Under the pieces are notes generated by a model that saw nothing but the letters and a program-made list of their open reading frames with translations, searched no databases and was not told where the DNA came from. Below are positions 1 through 9,973 of a DNA stretch of 64,000 nucleotides, piece by piece. Where the stretch lies: contig JAJFLP010000122.1 in NCBI GenBank assembly GCA_021772635.1, positions 40,079-104,078 on the forward strand, read 5' to 3'. How positions within the stretch are numbered: position 1 is the stretch's first letter; each line of letters starts with the position of its first letter. A program made the position numbers and the translations under genes. Origin of the DNA: Verrucomicrobiota bacterium (GTDB lineage Bacteria > Verrucomicrobiota > Lentisphaeria > JABSQK01 > JAJFLO01).

Positions 1-960
1 GGCTACCATGACAATAGCGTCGATGGCGTCGATACCGGCTTTAAGTTCGAGTTTCTTGTCGATACTCTCGAGTTTTGGTCGCAGTCGGACATCGTTATAA
101 CGGATAGCGCCCTGTTGTCCCTCGGTTATAAACGGCGCGATGAGAACGGTGAGAATAAGAATACATTCAGCGACGGGACAAATACCGACGCCTTCTACGG
201 TCAACTGCAAATCCAAGCCTACGACAGCGTTTCTGTTGCTGTAGGGATTCGTAACGACAACCACTCGGAGTTCGGTGGTGAGACGACCTATCGTGCTTCG
301 GGGGCGTGGCAAATCGAAGATACCGGACTGCGTTTACACGGAAGTTGGGGAACTGGATTTCGGGCGCCGTCATTCAACGAGTTGTTCTTTCCCGGATTCG
401 GCAATCCAAACCTGGACGCGGAGGAGAGTACAGGCTACGACATCGGGATTGAGTGGACTTCTTCAATCCCCGGCGTATCGATTGATATCACGTATTTCAA
501 TAATAAATTTGACGATCTTATCAGCTTTGATTCGAGCATTTCACTCGCGAACAATATCAGCGAAGCCAGTGCGGAAGGAGTTGAGGCCAGAATCGAAGCG
601 CAGATTACGAAGTCAATGTTACTTGGAGCTTCGTATACTTTTACTGATTCGGAGAATAAGGACACCGGGAAGATGCTTCCCCGACGCGCGCAACACCGCG
701 TCACGGGGTTTCTGGATTTATCGATCACCGACCGCTTAAGCGCTTACATTTCGGTGGAGGCATCGGATAACACCATTGATACTGATCGAACTCAGATCGA
801 TGACTTTATTAACGTTAACGCGTCGGCGGAATACGTTGTGAACGAGTCTATCAAAACGTATGTTAAGATACAGAATATATTCGACGAGGATTACGAAGAA
901 GTAAACCTGTTCGAGATCCCGGGATTTACTGCGTTCATCGGGGTTAAGATCGGACTATAG
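1..960 (+). CDS. TonB-dependent outer-membrane receptor, C-terminal part
   Basis: The frame is open from the first base, so the start lies outside the window; about 319 residues are present. They form the C-terminal half of a beta-barrel of the BtuB-like TonB-dependent receptor class. Visible landmarks are alternating amphipathic strands, the typical GTGFRAPSFNELF segment followed by NPNLDAEES, a YTFTDSENKD strand, and a final strand IPGFTAFIGVKIGL that closes the barrel. Such receptors import scarce ligands such as cobalamin or siderophores across the outer membrane; the substrate cannot be read here because the plug is missing. A short hairpin follows the stop directly. Confidence 0.9.
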   Translation, partial: GYHDNSVDGVDTGFKFEFLVDTLEFWSQSDIVITDSALLSLGYKRRDENGENKNTFSDGTNTDAFYGQLQIQAYDSVSVAVGIRNDNHSEFGGETTYRASGAWQIEDTGLRLHGSWGTGFRAPSFNELFFPGFGNPNLDAEESTGYDIGIEWTSSIPGVSIDITYFNNKFDDLISFDSSISLANNISEASAEGVEARIEAQITKSMLLGASYTFTDSENKDTGKMLPRRAQHRVTGFLDLSITDRLSAYISVEASDNTIDTDRTQIDDFINVNASAEYVVNESIKTYVKIQNIFDEDYEEVNLFEIPGFTAFIGVKIGL

Positions 961-974
961 GGGTGCAAGCACCC
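961..974 (+). terminator. Short perfect hairpin after the TonB receptor stop
   Basis: GGGTGC-AA-GCACCC begins at the base after the TAG stop. The stem is GC-rich but no T-run follows, so factor-independent termination is uncertain. Confidence 0.35.
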
Positions 975-1070
975 GGATCTTCTAATAGCGCAGAGTGCAG
1001 CCCCAAGCGGCCGATTTTTGAACTTAGGCTATATGCAGTCGTGATCGTTCAAGGTCGGAGCCGCGGTCGA

Positions 1071-1199
1071 TACTGCAAGCAGTAAAATTTTCGGACGACT
1101 TCAAACCAAGTACGTAAGAGATATCGAACAATTTTCTTAACCGGCATTCTGCTGGCCAGCAGAATGCCTGGTCGAACAAGCGGGGGCTAACGGTATAGG
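1071..1199 (+). repeat. Family A repeat, copy 1, upstream of hslO
   Basis: Starts with the TACTGCAAGCAGTA palindrome. It lacks the GC-rich first module and carries the second palindromic module, a perfect 26-bp palindrome at 1143-1168 with half-site GGCATTCTGCTGG. It ends in a TATAGG box at 1194-1199, five bases before the hslO start codon. Confidence 0.8.
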
Positions 1200-1204
1200 G
1201 CATA

Positions 1205-2089
1205 ATGGACGATTATTTGTACAGAGGGGTATTTTCGGATCAGAAGATTCGGTTTAGTTATGCGCTGACGACGGACGTGGTTAATAGGGCTGTGCTGGCG
1301 CACGGTTGCGATCCGGTCTCGGCGCATATTCTTGGACGCGCTTTAACAAGTGCCGTTTTGATTTCACCGCTACTGACCGACGACGAACGTTTCACACTAC
1401 GCTGGAATTATTCCGGAGTCGTTAAGTCCATCGTTATCGACGTTGGAGCAAAGGCGGATGTACGCGGTTTCATCGCCCCGAATACCGTGGACGATGGTGC
1501 AACGGCCGAAACCGAATTATACGGAGACGATGGCAAAGTAATTTTGATCAAATCGTCTTCTGAGAAGGTACTTTCGACGGGTGTGACCGAAGCGCAACTA
1601 ATGGATGTCGTCGAAGACCTTACGATGTTTTTTGCGATCAGTGATCAGATCGAGACTGCGATTCTCGCTCTGATCGGATTTAGCAGTAATCCGGAGTGCC
1701 CCGTCGCCGTATGTCAGGGAATAATGATACAAGCGATGCCGGACTGTGATTTGACTGAATTCGATGAATTTCGAAATCGACTCAGCGGCGAGGAACTCAG
1801 GAGATTGGTCGGCGCGCAACCGGAGATCGATAATTATTTCGAACGCGTCCTGAGCGAATTATCCGGAGTTAAAGGGGTTGTCCCAAGGGCGGAGTCGTGT
1901 CCGGCACCCACGTTTCTGTGTAATTGTAATCGCGATAAGATACTCGATATAACGGGCACTCTCGCGGACAGCGATATTGAAGAATTAGCGAATACTGGCG
2001 AGAAATTGACCGTAAAATGCCAGTTCTGTAGTCGAGACTATCGACTCACTGCGGCCGAAATAAGTACACAACGCAAGAGATGCAATTAA
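1205..2089 (+). CDS. hslO: Hsp33 redox-regulated chaperonin
   Basis: 294 residues, the usual Hsp33 length. The N-terminal domain (1-230) shows the family opening: an acidic start, then a long stretch ending in AHGCDPVSAHILGRAL. The C-terminal redox switch has the zinc cysteines C239-x-C241 and C272-x-x-C275. In the family this zinc centre is released on oxidation, turning the protein into an ATP-independent cytosolic holdase. The ATG follows a TATAGG box by five bases with no Shine-Dalgarno, which suggests a leaderless or very short-leader transcript. The pyrophosphatase gene follows after 12 bases, so the two are probably co-transcribed. Confidence 0.95.
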   Translation: MDDYLYRGVFSDQKIRFSYALTTDVVNRAVLAHGCDPVSAHILGRALTSAVLISPLLTDDERFTLRWNYSGVVKSIVIDVGAKADVRGFIAPNTVDDGATAETELYGDDGKVILIKSSSEKVLSTGVTEAQLMDVVEDLTMFFAISDQIETAILALIGFSSNPECPVAVCQGIMIQAMPDCDLTEFDEFRNRLSGEELRRLVGAQPEIDNYFERVLSELSGVKGVVPRAESCPAPTFLCNCNRDKILDITGTLADSDIEELANTGEKLTVKCQFCSRDYRLTAAEISTQRKRCN

Positions 2090-2101
2090 GTAGGAAATGA
2101 G

Positions 2102-2737
2102 GTGAATATTCCATCAGCATTTAATCGTTGGCGCCCGCATCCGTGGCACGGATTAGCCGTTGGTCCAGAGCCGCCGAGGCTGGTTCATGCGTATATCGAG
2201 ATAACACCTTTCGACCTGATTAAGTACGAAGTAGACAAAACAACCGGGTACTTAAGGGTTGACCGTCCGCAGCGAACTTCTTCGCAACCGCCGGCATTAT
2301 ATGGATTCATTCCACGTACCTATTGCGGAAATAGGGTGAAATCTCTTTCAGAAAAGGCTGAACGGGGTGACGGTGATCCGCTTGATATCTGCGTCGTCAG
2401 TGAACGTCCGATTAACCGTTCAGAGGTTATTCTAAATACCCGAGTTCTGGGCGGACTTCGAATGATCGATCATGGCGAGGCAGATGATAAAATCATCGGG
2501 GTTCTGGCGAATGACTTATTCTGGTCGAAGGCAAAAGAATTATCCGACCTTCCTGAAGTGTTGATTGAACGAATTCATCATTATTTCAGTACTTATAAGC
2601 TTGTCCCGGGTGAGGAGTCGAAAACCTATATTCAATGTGTCTACGGGTACGCGGACGCGCTGAAGGTTGTGGAAGCGTCCATGGCCGATTACGAGGATGA
2701 ATTCGGGAACGGTAGTGATCAGGGTAGCCTAAACTGA
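2102..2737 (+). CDS. ppa: Inorganic pyrophosphatase (family I)
   Basis: 211 residues beginning with GTG, preceded by an AGGAAATGAG-like ribosome site in the 12-base gap after hslO. The family I soluble pyrophosphatase core is present: [17 protein letters not shown], the [11 protein letters not shown] segment and the metal-binding [10 protein letters not shown] motif. The enzyme hydrolyses PPi to two phosphates in the cytosol and drives biosynthetic reactions forward. The [11 protein letters not shown] form resembles the longer bacterial subgroup rather than the E. coli type. No metal-binding aspartate appears to be missing. Confidence 0.93.
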   Translation: MNIPSAFNRWRPHPWHGLAVGPEPPRLVHAYIEITPFDLIKYEVDKTTGYLRVDRPQRTSSQPPALYGFIPRTYCGNRVKSLSEKAERGDGDPLDICVVSERPINRSEVILNTRVLGGLRMIDHGEADDKIIGVLANDLFWSKAKELSDLPEVLIERIHHYFSTYKLVPGEESKTYIQCVYGYADALKVVEASMADYEDEFGNGSDQGSLN

Positions 2738-2838
2738 TTCGGAACGATAAAGAGAAGACAGGCGGACTTTTCCCCGCTACCAACTGAATAGCCGGTTAAA
2801 TGCTGTACAGCTCCGTGTTCGCCGGGATCGTCAAGGTC

Positions 2839-3183
<345 letters not shown>

Positions 3184-3463
3184 TCAAGTCCCTTGATAAA
3201 TTTTCGATTTTCGATTGGAGATTGTCACTTCGTTGCCACCTCGTGGTGGCCCGTCTCGCTCTGCTCGGCTGTCGATTTTGTTCTGTCGGAAGATTCTTCT
3301 CAATAACATTGGGTAGAGTTGTATGATTGCAAAGGCGTTGTTGTAGAGCGTCCAGCGCGCGTACGTTAATGAGCGTTCCCCACAAGATATATAATTTAAC
3401 GTTTCGGATGATATTGACAATCGCTTTAGCAGTGGAGACGCGAGTATTAAGCGAAGTGAGAAA

Positions 3464-4567
3464 ATGAACGACTTAGACAAGAAACAAGATGCAGCATGGG
3501 TTCGGCGGTTACTGGAATGGTACGATACGAATAAACGTATACTGCCGTGGCGGTCGTCGCCGACGCCGTATTTCGTTTGGATCAGTGAAATAATGCTGCA
3601 ACAGACGCAAGTTGATACCGTTATCCCGTACTTCGAAAGATTTGTTCAAAGGTTCCCGACGGTTTCGGAACTTTCTGGAACGGATATTGAAGACGTTCTG
3701 AAGGTATGGCAGGGGCTCGGCTACTATGCTCGTGCCCGAAACCTGCACAAAGCAGCCGGAGTAATCAGCGACAATCACAACGGAATTTTCCCGGAATCGG
3801 CTGTTGAACTTCAAAAGCTTCCCGGAATCGGAGAGTATACGGCCGGCGCGGTGGCGAGCATCGCGTTTGGTGAAGCGGTTCCAGCCGTAGATGGGAACTG
3901 CCTTCGTGTATTCGCGCGTTTTTGGGGGATCTCGGACGTAATAGACGAGCCGAAAACGAAAGAATGCATACGTTCTCGTCTTGCCGGCTATGTTTCTGAA
4001 GGCAATCCGTCGGGATTCAATCAGGGAATCATGGAGCTCGGTGCGCTTGTTTGTCGCCCGACTAACCCCGACTGCGGTCAATGTCCGATTAAATCTGGTT
4101 GCATGGCATACGAGAAGTCTTTGACCGCGGTTTTGCCAGTACGGAAGCCGAAATCGTCTGTCCCGCACCGCACCCTCTTTGCCGCGGTGGTGTGGCGTGA
4201 TGATAAAGTTTTCGTGATGAGACGAGAGTACGATGAAATGCTTGGTGGTCTTTGGCGGTTCCCCAACGTCACGGTTAAACCGGGAGACGAAACGTCAGAA
4301 AGTTTGGGGAAGATAGTGGAAGAACAGATAAGTTTTCGCGCCCGTATAACCGGTAAGTACGGCCAGATTAATCACGCGTATACGCATTTTAAAGTATCGA
4401 TTACAGTGTTTCGGTGCGAGTTCAACGAGGGCACGGCGATTAGTTCGGAACTGCGCGAGACGCTGGTTAATGTCGCCTGGATCAGTCTCGAAGACGTCGA
4501 AGAATATCCCTTTGACAAGGCCTCGCTGAAAATCATTGATTTGATTCGAAGTGTCGACTTTTCGTGA
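3464..4567 (+). CDS. mutY: A/G-specific adenine DNA glycosylase MutY
   Basis: 367 residues. The N-terminal HhH-GPD glycosylase domain has the catalytic glutamate E42 in SEIMLQQTQV, the helix-hairpin-helix LPGIGEYTAGAV (119-130) and the catalytic aspartate D143 in AVDGN. The [4Fe-4S] loop C197-x6-C204-x2-C207-x5-C213 is complete. The C-terminal third (about 230-360) is the Nudix-like domain that recognises 8-oxoG. The enzyme removes adenine mispaired with 8-oxoguanine. All catalytic residues are present, so it should be active. The 283-base divergent gap to the HIT gene shows no clear promoter. Confidence 0.96.
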   Translation: MNDLDKKQDAAWVRRLLEWYDTNKRILPWRSSPTPYFVWISEIMLQQTQVDTVIPYFERFVQRFPTVSELSGTDIEDVLKVWQGLGYYARARNLHKAAGVISDNHNGIFPESAVELQKLPGIGEYTAGAVASIAFGEAVPAVDGNCLRVFARFWGISDVIDEPKTKECIRSRLAGYVSEGNPSGFNQGIMELGALVCRPTNPDCGQCPIKSGCMAYEKSLTAVLPVRKPKSSVPHRTLFAAVVWRDDKVFVMRREYDEMLGGLWRFPNVTVKPGDETSESLGKIVEEQISFRARITGKYGQINHAYTHFKVSITVFRCEFNEGTAISSELRETLVNVAWISLEDVEEYPFDKASLKIIDLIRSVDFS

Positions 4568-4643
4568 ATGATGCGAGCGTCGGTCCTTCTTGAAACTCGA
4601 ATATTCTTGAGGCAGGTCATCTTTTTGATTTCGGATCGGCGAG

Positions 4644-4717
4644 GCGGTCTTTGGAGTTCAAGCTTTAGCTTGTGAGTCGCTCTTGCGGCACGTTACAGAT
4701 TGAACTCCAAAATCCGC
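4644..4717. repeat. Inverted repeat (family D) between convergent genes
   Basis: Arms at 4644-4661 and 4700-4717 pair with a two-base mismatch, with the core TTTGGAGTTCAA / TTGAACTCCAAA. The left arm continues into AAGCTTTAGCTT, itself a small palindrome. The same arm design occurs at 29785-29874. It lies between mutY and the minus-strand MFS/spermidine-synthase gene and could terminate both. Confidence 0.65.
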
Positions 4718-4854
4718 ATAACCCAAGTATCGTAATTTGATTAAGGAACCGTTTCGAGTCGTAGTTTCAGGACCGCAAACTCCTGATTAAAGCCCGGTGG
4801 AACGGAGGAGTTTCTTTTTATCTCGGCCCCGTAACTTCCGCTTTCGTATATCGT

Positions 4855-7698
4855 CTACTCTGTCGTCGACAGTTCCGCGAGGATCTCTCCCATTCGAGTA
4901 TCTTCAGGGAATTCTTCGGTGTAGGCGGTTGTCTTTTCGACCAGAAACGGGACGAATGGGACAGGGACAAAGCAGTTTTTCAGGTTTTCGTATTCTTCAT
5001 AAAGCCGCGTCAAGTACCAGGATCTCTTTTCTTTCGTGTCGGCCCCTTCGTAATAACTTTCAAGATTACCGAGATAATACTTTCTCGCCCATGGGTCTTC
5101 GATATACCACAGTCCTTTGTGCATGACTTCCAGTATCCGGACTCGCTTGGTAATCGGAGTTTGTACCTGGAAATTTCGGAAGTACGAGAAGAAGGCGTCC
5201 GGGGAAGATGTCGGCAAGGCATGCAGGAACGGGTAGGCTGTTACTTTTCGTGGCAGCAAACGTTGATCTATTAAATCCGGAATGATTGCCGGTGTACGAT
5301 AAAACAGGTGTATCGGCGCTTCGTATTCGATAAACGGTGCCTCATCACTATTCTCCACGGGCGCTCGGGTTTGCAGCATCTGGTCTACGACGTCAGTGTC
5401 TGCCATATGACGGAGTAGTACCTCCTCGAAATTCTGTATTCTCGAATTTGCGATCGCGATTTTAAGTTGGTCGAATACTCTGCGACCTTCAGCAAGGTCG
5501 ATTTGACGTTCGCTTTTATAGCACGTGATTATCAGATCTTTTTGGCCGGAATACCAAATGTCCAAGTCCGGGAATACTTTTCTTAGGGAGTACAAGACTG
5601 ACAAAACGATCGAGTCAGACGTCTCATAGGTTTGCAGCCATTGAGTAAAGGTCCCGTCGTCGTTCAATGACTCAACAACCTGTTGATAGTACTCGACTGA
5701 GAATAAATTTCCGATTCCGGCGATCCACGGATTGGACGGTTCGCTGATGATTACGTCGTACTTATCGTCCGCAAGGTTCAGAAACGTCTTGGCATCTTCC
5801 ACATGGATCGCGATCTTTGGATTCGATGCAAGGTCATGGTTAACTTCGGAGAAATACGGTAGCGCCGTGATCACGTCCTCGGAAATCTCGACTACATCGA
5901 CGGATTGCACTGAATCCGGCAGTGAACTCACGTGCGCTGTCGTCCCCGTTCCCATCCCGATAACCAGTGTTCGTTTACCTCCCGGTGCGACTAAATTTGG
6001 AATTAATCCAAGTAAAGTCTGAGTAATCAAATCCCCATGAATACTCGTGCTTGCGTCGGCTTTGCCGTTAATAAAGAGGGCGCGGTTTCCCGAATCCTCC
6101 TCGGTCACAGCGATCGTGGAAGTTACTCCTTCGTTATAAAACAGGATCTTATACTCACTTGAGAAATGCTCAACGTAATCCGTGAACGAGTCGTATGTCT
6201 GCTGATTACGGTGTCGAAATTCCGATGACAAGAAGACGTAAGGATTAAAATCTGGAACCCGCACGAACGTAATTATGAATAGTATCAATAATCCGCCCGC
6301 AAGCCCGTATTTCGTCGCGCGTCGCGCATCCCATATCGCGAATAAGAGTAAAATGATGACAGCATTAATTCCCAATCCGATGAAAATCGTGTTCAGTGTT
6401 CCGATTGCCGGGATTAGAAATAATCCGGTGGACAGTGCTGCGAGAATAGTCCCGAACGTGTTAAAGGCGAAAAGAGTCCCGATTTTCTCTCCGACGCAGT
6501 CTAATTTGGACATCACGCCAGCGCCTAACATCGGCAGTATCATTCCGGAAAACAAACTTGCTGGGAACATGACCACGGCGCACAATGCCGCCTGCAGTAA
6601 GAAAAAGACTGGATAGGTTTGCGACGAATGGGTTAAAGAATTGGATAATATATGAAAGATATACGGCAGCCGGTTATAAATCGGCAAGGTTGCAATGATT
6701 GTGACGATTAGCAGGATTTCCAGAATAATAACACTGAAAGTGATGTCCTTGACTCGATCGATAAAGTACGAGACGATTAGGCTACCAACTGCGATTCCGA
6801 GAATGAATACGGCGAGCATCAGGGAAAAGGAGTAGGTCGATGACCCCAGTACGTTAGATAAGATGCGAATCCACGCAATCTCGTAGAGCATTGCGGCGAG
6901 GCCCGACAGAAACGCGACTCGCATTAGGCATCTTGTTTCGTCAATCGAGAAAAATCGCCGGCCTGGCGTTTCCGTATCTACTACTGTCGGCTTCGCTACT
7001 GAATCGTCTTTGATCCGGTCTTTTAACGCGTAGACGACAAGGCCGATAAGGATATTTATTGCCGCAGCCGCGTATAAGGACGGTTGCAGGCCGAATAAAC
7101 GAATTAAATAGAATCCTGCGAGTATGCACCCGATCACAGCGCCGAGGGCGTTTATGAAATAAAGTCTGGAAAGGTTACGTCCCGAGTAAGATGGGTGCCG
7201 GATGATATACTTCGATATTACCGGTAAGGTTCCTCCCATCAGGACCGCCGGGCCCGACATGATCAGGAAGGAAATAACGAATTTAGTGATGAGTACGGTG
7301 GTAAAATTCGTGTCATTCGTTATCACACGAACGAATGCTGATTCGCCGAGTTTCATCAAGAACGGGAATGCGAGCGCATACACGCCAATTCCTGCTTCGA
7401 TCAATGCATATAAACGCAATTGGCAGTTCGTTTTCTCCGCATACCGCCCGAAAATTCGACTCCCGACGCCGAGCCCGAGCATGAACGTGGAAAGTACGAT
7501 CGCCTGCGAATACGCGCCGGCGCCCAGAAAATGCGCCATATACTTTTCCCAAATTACTTCATATACCAGGGCCGTTATGCCTGAGAGCAGAAACATAGCG
7601 AATAGCAGGCAATCGAAGTGGGATTTTTTCATAGGTTGTTGGATGGTCTGAGTGGTGAAATGTCGGGGTGTTGGATACCTGATTACCGAGGAGCCCAC
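4855..7698 (-). CDS. MFS-like membrane protein fused to a spermidine-synthase-like domain
   Basis: 947 residues. About 28-480 is a membrane region of two similar halves: the LSGITALVYEVIW motif near 38 recurs as LSGLAAMLYEIAW near 264. From about 500 to 740 comes a spermidine-synthase-type Rossmann domain with the AdoMet-binding loop GMGTGTT (581-587) and SEPSNPW (652-658). The last 200 residues are unassigned. The position of the catalytic DxxD of aminopropyltransferases reads SEPSNPW, as in other MFS-fused homologues, so spermidine synthesis is doubtful. The first start is GTG with AAGGAA nine bases upstream; ATG at 7632 would remove 22 residues. Substrate unknown. Confidence 0.85.
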   Translation of the reverse strand: MGSSVIRYPTPRHFTTQTIQQPMKKSHFDCLLFAMFLLSGITALVYEVIWEKYMAHFLGAGAYSQAIVLSTFMLGLGVGSRIFGRYAEKTNCQLRLYALIEAGIGVYALAFPFLMKLGESAFVRVITNDTNFTTVLITKFVISFLIMSGPAVLMGGTLPVISKYIIRHPSYSGRNLSRLYFINALGAVIGCILAGFYLIRLFGLQPSLYAAAAINILIGLVVYALKDRIKDDSVAKPTVVDTETPGRRFFSIDETRCLMRVAFLSGLAAMLYEIAWIRILSNVLGSSTYSFSLMLAVFILGIAVGSLIVSYFIDRVKDITFSVIILEILLIVTIIATLPIYNRLPYIFHILSNSLTHSSQTYPVFFLLQAALCAVVMFPASLFSGMILPMLGAGVMSKLDCVGEKIGTLFAFNTFGTILAALSTGLFLIPAIGTLNTIFIGLGINAVIILLLFAIWDARRATKYGLAGGLLILFIITFVRVPDFNPYVFLSSEFRHRNQQTYDSFTDYVEHFSSEYKILFYNEGVTSTIAVTEEDSGNRALFINGKADASTSIHGDLITQTLLGLIPNLVAPGGKRTLVIGMGTGTTAHVSSLPDSVQSVDVVEISEDVITALPYFSEVNHDLASNPKIAIHVEDAKTFLNLADDKYDVIISEPSNPWIAGIGNLFSVEYYQQVVESLNDDGTFTQWLQTYETSDSIVLSVLYSLRKVFPDLDIWYSGQKDLIITCYKSERQIDLAEGRRVFDQLKIAIANSRIQNFEEVLLRHMADTDVVDQMLQTRAPVENSDEAPFIEYEAPIHLFYRTPAIIPDLIDQRLLPRKVTAYPFLHALPTSSPDAFFSYFRNFQVQTPITKRVRILEVMHKGLWYIEDPWARKYYLGNLESYYEGADTKEKRSWYLTRLYEEYENLKNCFVPVPFVPFLVEKTTAYTEEFPEDTRMGEILAELSTTE

Positions 7699-7743
7699 CA
7701 GTGGGTTTCCTTTTTAACCCACATTTTGCAATCTAACACTGCA

Positions 7744-8844
7744 TTACTTTTTCAGCGCGTTATGAAACGAAATTATCCCCTTCGCAATACTTACGGCCAG
7801 TGCATGCTGGTATACCTGCGATTCGAGCTTACGCTCTTCGGCGGCGTTCGATAGAAATCCGGACTCAATCAATACCGCCGGACAACTCGCTTCCCGCAAC
7901 ACCTGCCATCTGTGGTACTTTAGCCCGCGATCACGAGCACCTGTGGTAGATAACATTTGCTGATGAATTTCGTAACCCAGTCGTGAGTTTAGACGATCAA
8001 ACTCGTTGCCGCGCACGGATTTTCTTTGTACTTTCGACTGTGTCGTCGACGAAGCGCCGCGCGGGGTAACAATAAAAGTTTCTATACCCGAGACATTCTT
8101 ATTATGCGTCGCATTGCAATGGATGCTGACGAATAGGTCGCCACCCCACTTCTGGGTAGCGACACCACGTCCCCTTAAGGAAATGTACTCGTCGGTCGTC
8201 CTCGTCAGAGCCACGACGTAACCGTACGGTTCAAGTATATTTTTTAGATCTTTCGAGATCCGTAGATTTACGTTCTTTTCCAATACCCGACTGCCGACGG
8301 CGCCATTATCTTTGCCACCGTGACCGGGATCAATTATAATGCGCCGTAGCGGATGTTTCGGGAGTCCCGTGTCTCGTAGAATTGGATCGATTAAAGAAAC
8401 GAAATCCATCTGCGAAATAAACGCCGAAGTCCGGTCGAACCGTGGTTCGAAATTAAGGTAGACAATTGCGGTGCCGATCTTTGCTTTACGCTTTCCGTTG
8501 GTTAAAACGATTCGACGCTGCTCCGATGACAACTCGACAGAATTGTAATACTTCGACATATCGAATCGGAAGTATTCAGCGATATCCGCTATGTAAAGAT
8601 GTGGTTTTCCGCCGATAATGCGGGAGCGAATTGTGAATTCGCTATGCGCAGCGGGTGTAAGAACAACGGAACAGACTAAGGCCGCTAAACAATGCTTCCA
8701 CGGCCTTACGGGCTGGCGACGATGGGGGGAAACCCGGCATGCTACGGTTCCGGTATGGGAAACCGATTCGGTTTCATAGATACGAAGAGGATTTGTGACG
8801 GAGGTCTGCTTCAAACCAGAGATATCGTTTCTTCCTACGGACAA
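7744..8844 (-). CDS. N-acetylmuramoyl-L-alanine amidase (Amidase_3, AmiC-like)
   Basis: 366 residues in the longest frame. A signal peptide (PWKHCLAALVCSVVLTPAAHS) is followed by an AMIN-like region and then the zinc amidase domain from about residue 165. The zinc and catalytic motifs are IDPGHGGKDNGAVG, the glutamate of LEKNVNL, FVSIHCNA, and LIESGFLSN near the end. Family members cleave the amide bond between MurNAc and the peptide stem in the periplasm, splitting septal murein at division. The start is uncertain: the only upstream in-frame starts are TTG codons, and about 45 residues precede the signal peptide. Confidence 0.9.
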   Translation of the reverse strand: MSVGRNDISGLKQTSVTNPLRIYETESVSHTGTVACRVSPHRRQPVRPWKHCLAALVCSVVLTPAAHSEFTIRSRIIGGKPHLYIADIAEYFRFDMSKYYNSVELSSEQRRIVLTNGKRKAKIGTAIVYLNFEPRFDRTSAFISQMDFVSLIDPILRDTGLPKHPLRRIIIDPGHGGKDNGAVGSRVLEKNVNLRISKDLKNILEPYGYVVALTRTTDEYISLRGRGVATQKWGGDLFVSIHCNATHNKNVSGIETFIVTPRGASSTTQSKVQRKSVRGNEFDRLNSRLGYEIHQQMLSTTGARDRGLKYHRWQVLREASCPAVLIESGFLSNAAEERKLESQVYQHALAVSIAKGIISFHNALKK

Positions 8845-8871
8845 GATAACACTCGTTTGTGGGTCAATTAG

Positions 8872-9237
8872 CCTGCAAGCAGTCCGATTTCTGGACGGCT
8901 ACGAATTTGCCACCCGACAGATTCCGAACGGCCGTCCTTCATGCTGGACAGCACAACGATGGCGTGATAGGTGATGGCTGGTTAAAAAAATCGAAGGTGA
9001 TAAGTATAAGGTTATACCGCCGGCGATCTCATTCTGTATCGGGATTTATTAACAAGCGGTACAATTTTCGGTCCGTATGGTATGGACTCCGCTCGTGCGG
9101 TCCGCACAAGCGGACTCTGAGAATACGGAGAGACGACTTCAAAATGATTGAGTAAGAGACTCCGAACGGTATTTTTTTAACCGGCATAGCCACCTTGGGC
9201 GACGCCTGGTCGAAAACTCCGCGATTGTTGATATAAA
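8872..9237 (+). repeat. Family A repeat, copy 2, with a degenerate fragment upstream
   Basis: A relic CTGCAAGCAG plus GATTTCTGGACG lies near 8872. The fuller copy starts at about 9039 with AAGCGGTACAATTTTCGG. It carries the GC-rich palindromic module (CCGCTCGTGCGG/CCGCACAAGCGG) and a degenerate second module at 9178-9210. The end has TATAAA near 9232. It lies between two minus-strand genes and reads antisense into the 9275-9973 gene. The rest of the 430-base gap shows nothing else. Confidence 0.75.
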
Positions 9238-9274
9238 TTCAAGCTCGGGATCGGCGGCCGGTGTTCCCGCCGCG

Positions 9275-9973
9275 TTATCCAGATATGTTATCGTCTTTCT
9301 GCCTTTTCTTGCAATCCACGAGATAATCAACAAGGGCGTCGTGAATTTCAAGCAGATGATCGTTCACAATTCTGAACATCATCAAGTATCTTTCGCTCTT
9401 GTCCGCTTTCGATTGAATCTCGCCCAGAATCTCGTTGGTTTGCCCAAGTGCCCGTTTCGCTAGAATGATGCTCCCGTTCAATTGTTCGAACGTTCCGTCA
9501 CCGATACTCAGGGAAATGTACGAGAGCAGTCTTCCGAAATAAAACAAAACTTTCACGCCCCAGAACCGATCTTCAGTGTCCAACGCCGACGCGATGATGT
9601 TACACCAACCAAGGGTCAGTTGTCGGGTCTGTTGGTATACAGGGCTGTTCTCGTAAAAGAGATAACTGTCCGGGTGGTCTGTTTCACCGGAATCGATCGT
9701 CTCATTGCTGATATCGGTTTTAGGCTCCTCTATCTCTTGCGTATCGTTGTATAACTCATCATCCCATTGGAAATCGTCAAATTGGAGCATCCCGTAGTCG
9801 CCTAGACGCGTTGCGATCAATTCTTCGGCGTCGGGCAGGTCCCCGTATCTCTCCATCATCCGGAAAAAGCGTGAAGTAATATGGTCGTTGTACTTTAAAG
9901 CGTTTTCCCATTCGTACTCCTGCCAATTATCGCTGTTCTCCCAATCCGGGCTAAATTTTCTTTCGTCTGTCAT
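9275..9973 (-). CDS. Conserved-looking hypothetical protein
   Basis: 232 residues; I do not recognise the family. It starts at ATG four bases after GGAGG, a strong ribosome site, so it is very likely a real gene. The first 110 residues are acidic and tryptophan-rich (DWENSDNWQEYEWENAL) with an acidic low-complexity linker (about 70-100). The second half is helical and includes RLLSYISLSIGDGTFEQLNG and an amphipathic C-terminal stretch ending KKRQKDDN. There is no signal peptide or membrane segment, so it is probably cytosolic. It sits between the enolase gene (upstream on the same strand) and the amidase gene, each separated by more than 300 bases. Confidence 0.7.
   Translation of the reverse strand: MTDERKFSPDWENSDNWQEYEWENALKYNDHITSRFFRMMERYGDLPDAEELIATRLGDYGMLQFDDFQWDDELYNDTQEIEEPKTDISNETIDSGETDHPDSYLFYENSPVYQQTRQLTLGWCNIIASALDTEDRFWGVKVLFYFGRLLSYISLSIGDGTFEQLNGSIILAKRALGQTNEILGEIQSKADKSERYLMMFRIVNDHLLEIHDALVDYLVDCKKRQKDDNISG

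Noticed and set aside
3414..3450. Promoter for mutY (TTGACA and TATTAA)
   Set aside because: The spacing is 25 bases, too long for a sigma-70 promoter.
3509..4168. 219-codon open frame antisense to mutY
   Set aside because: Shadow of the real mutY frame; mutY has all catalytic residues and the antisense product resembles nothing.
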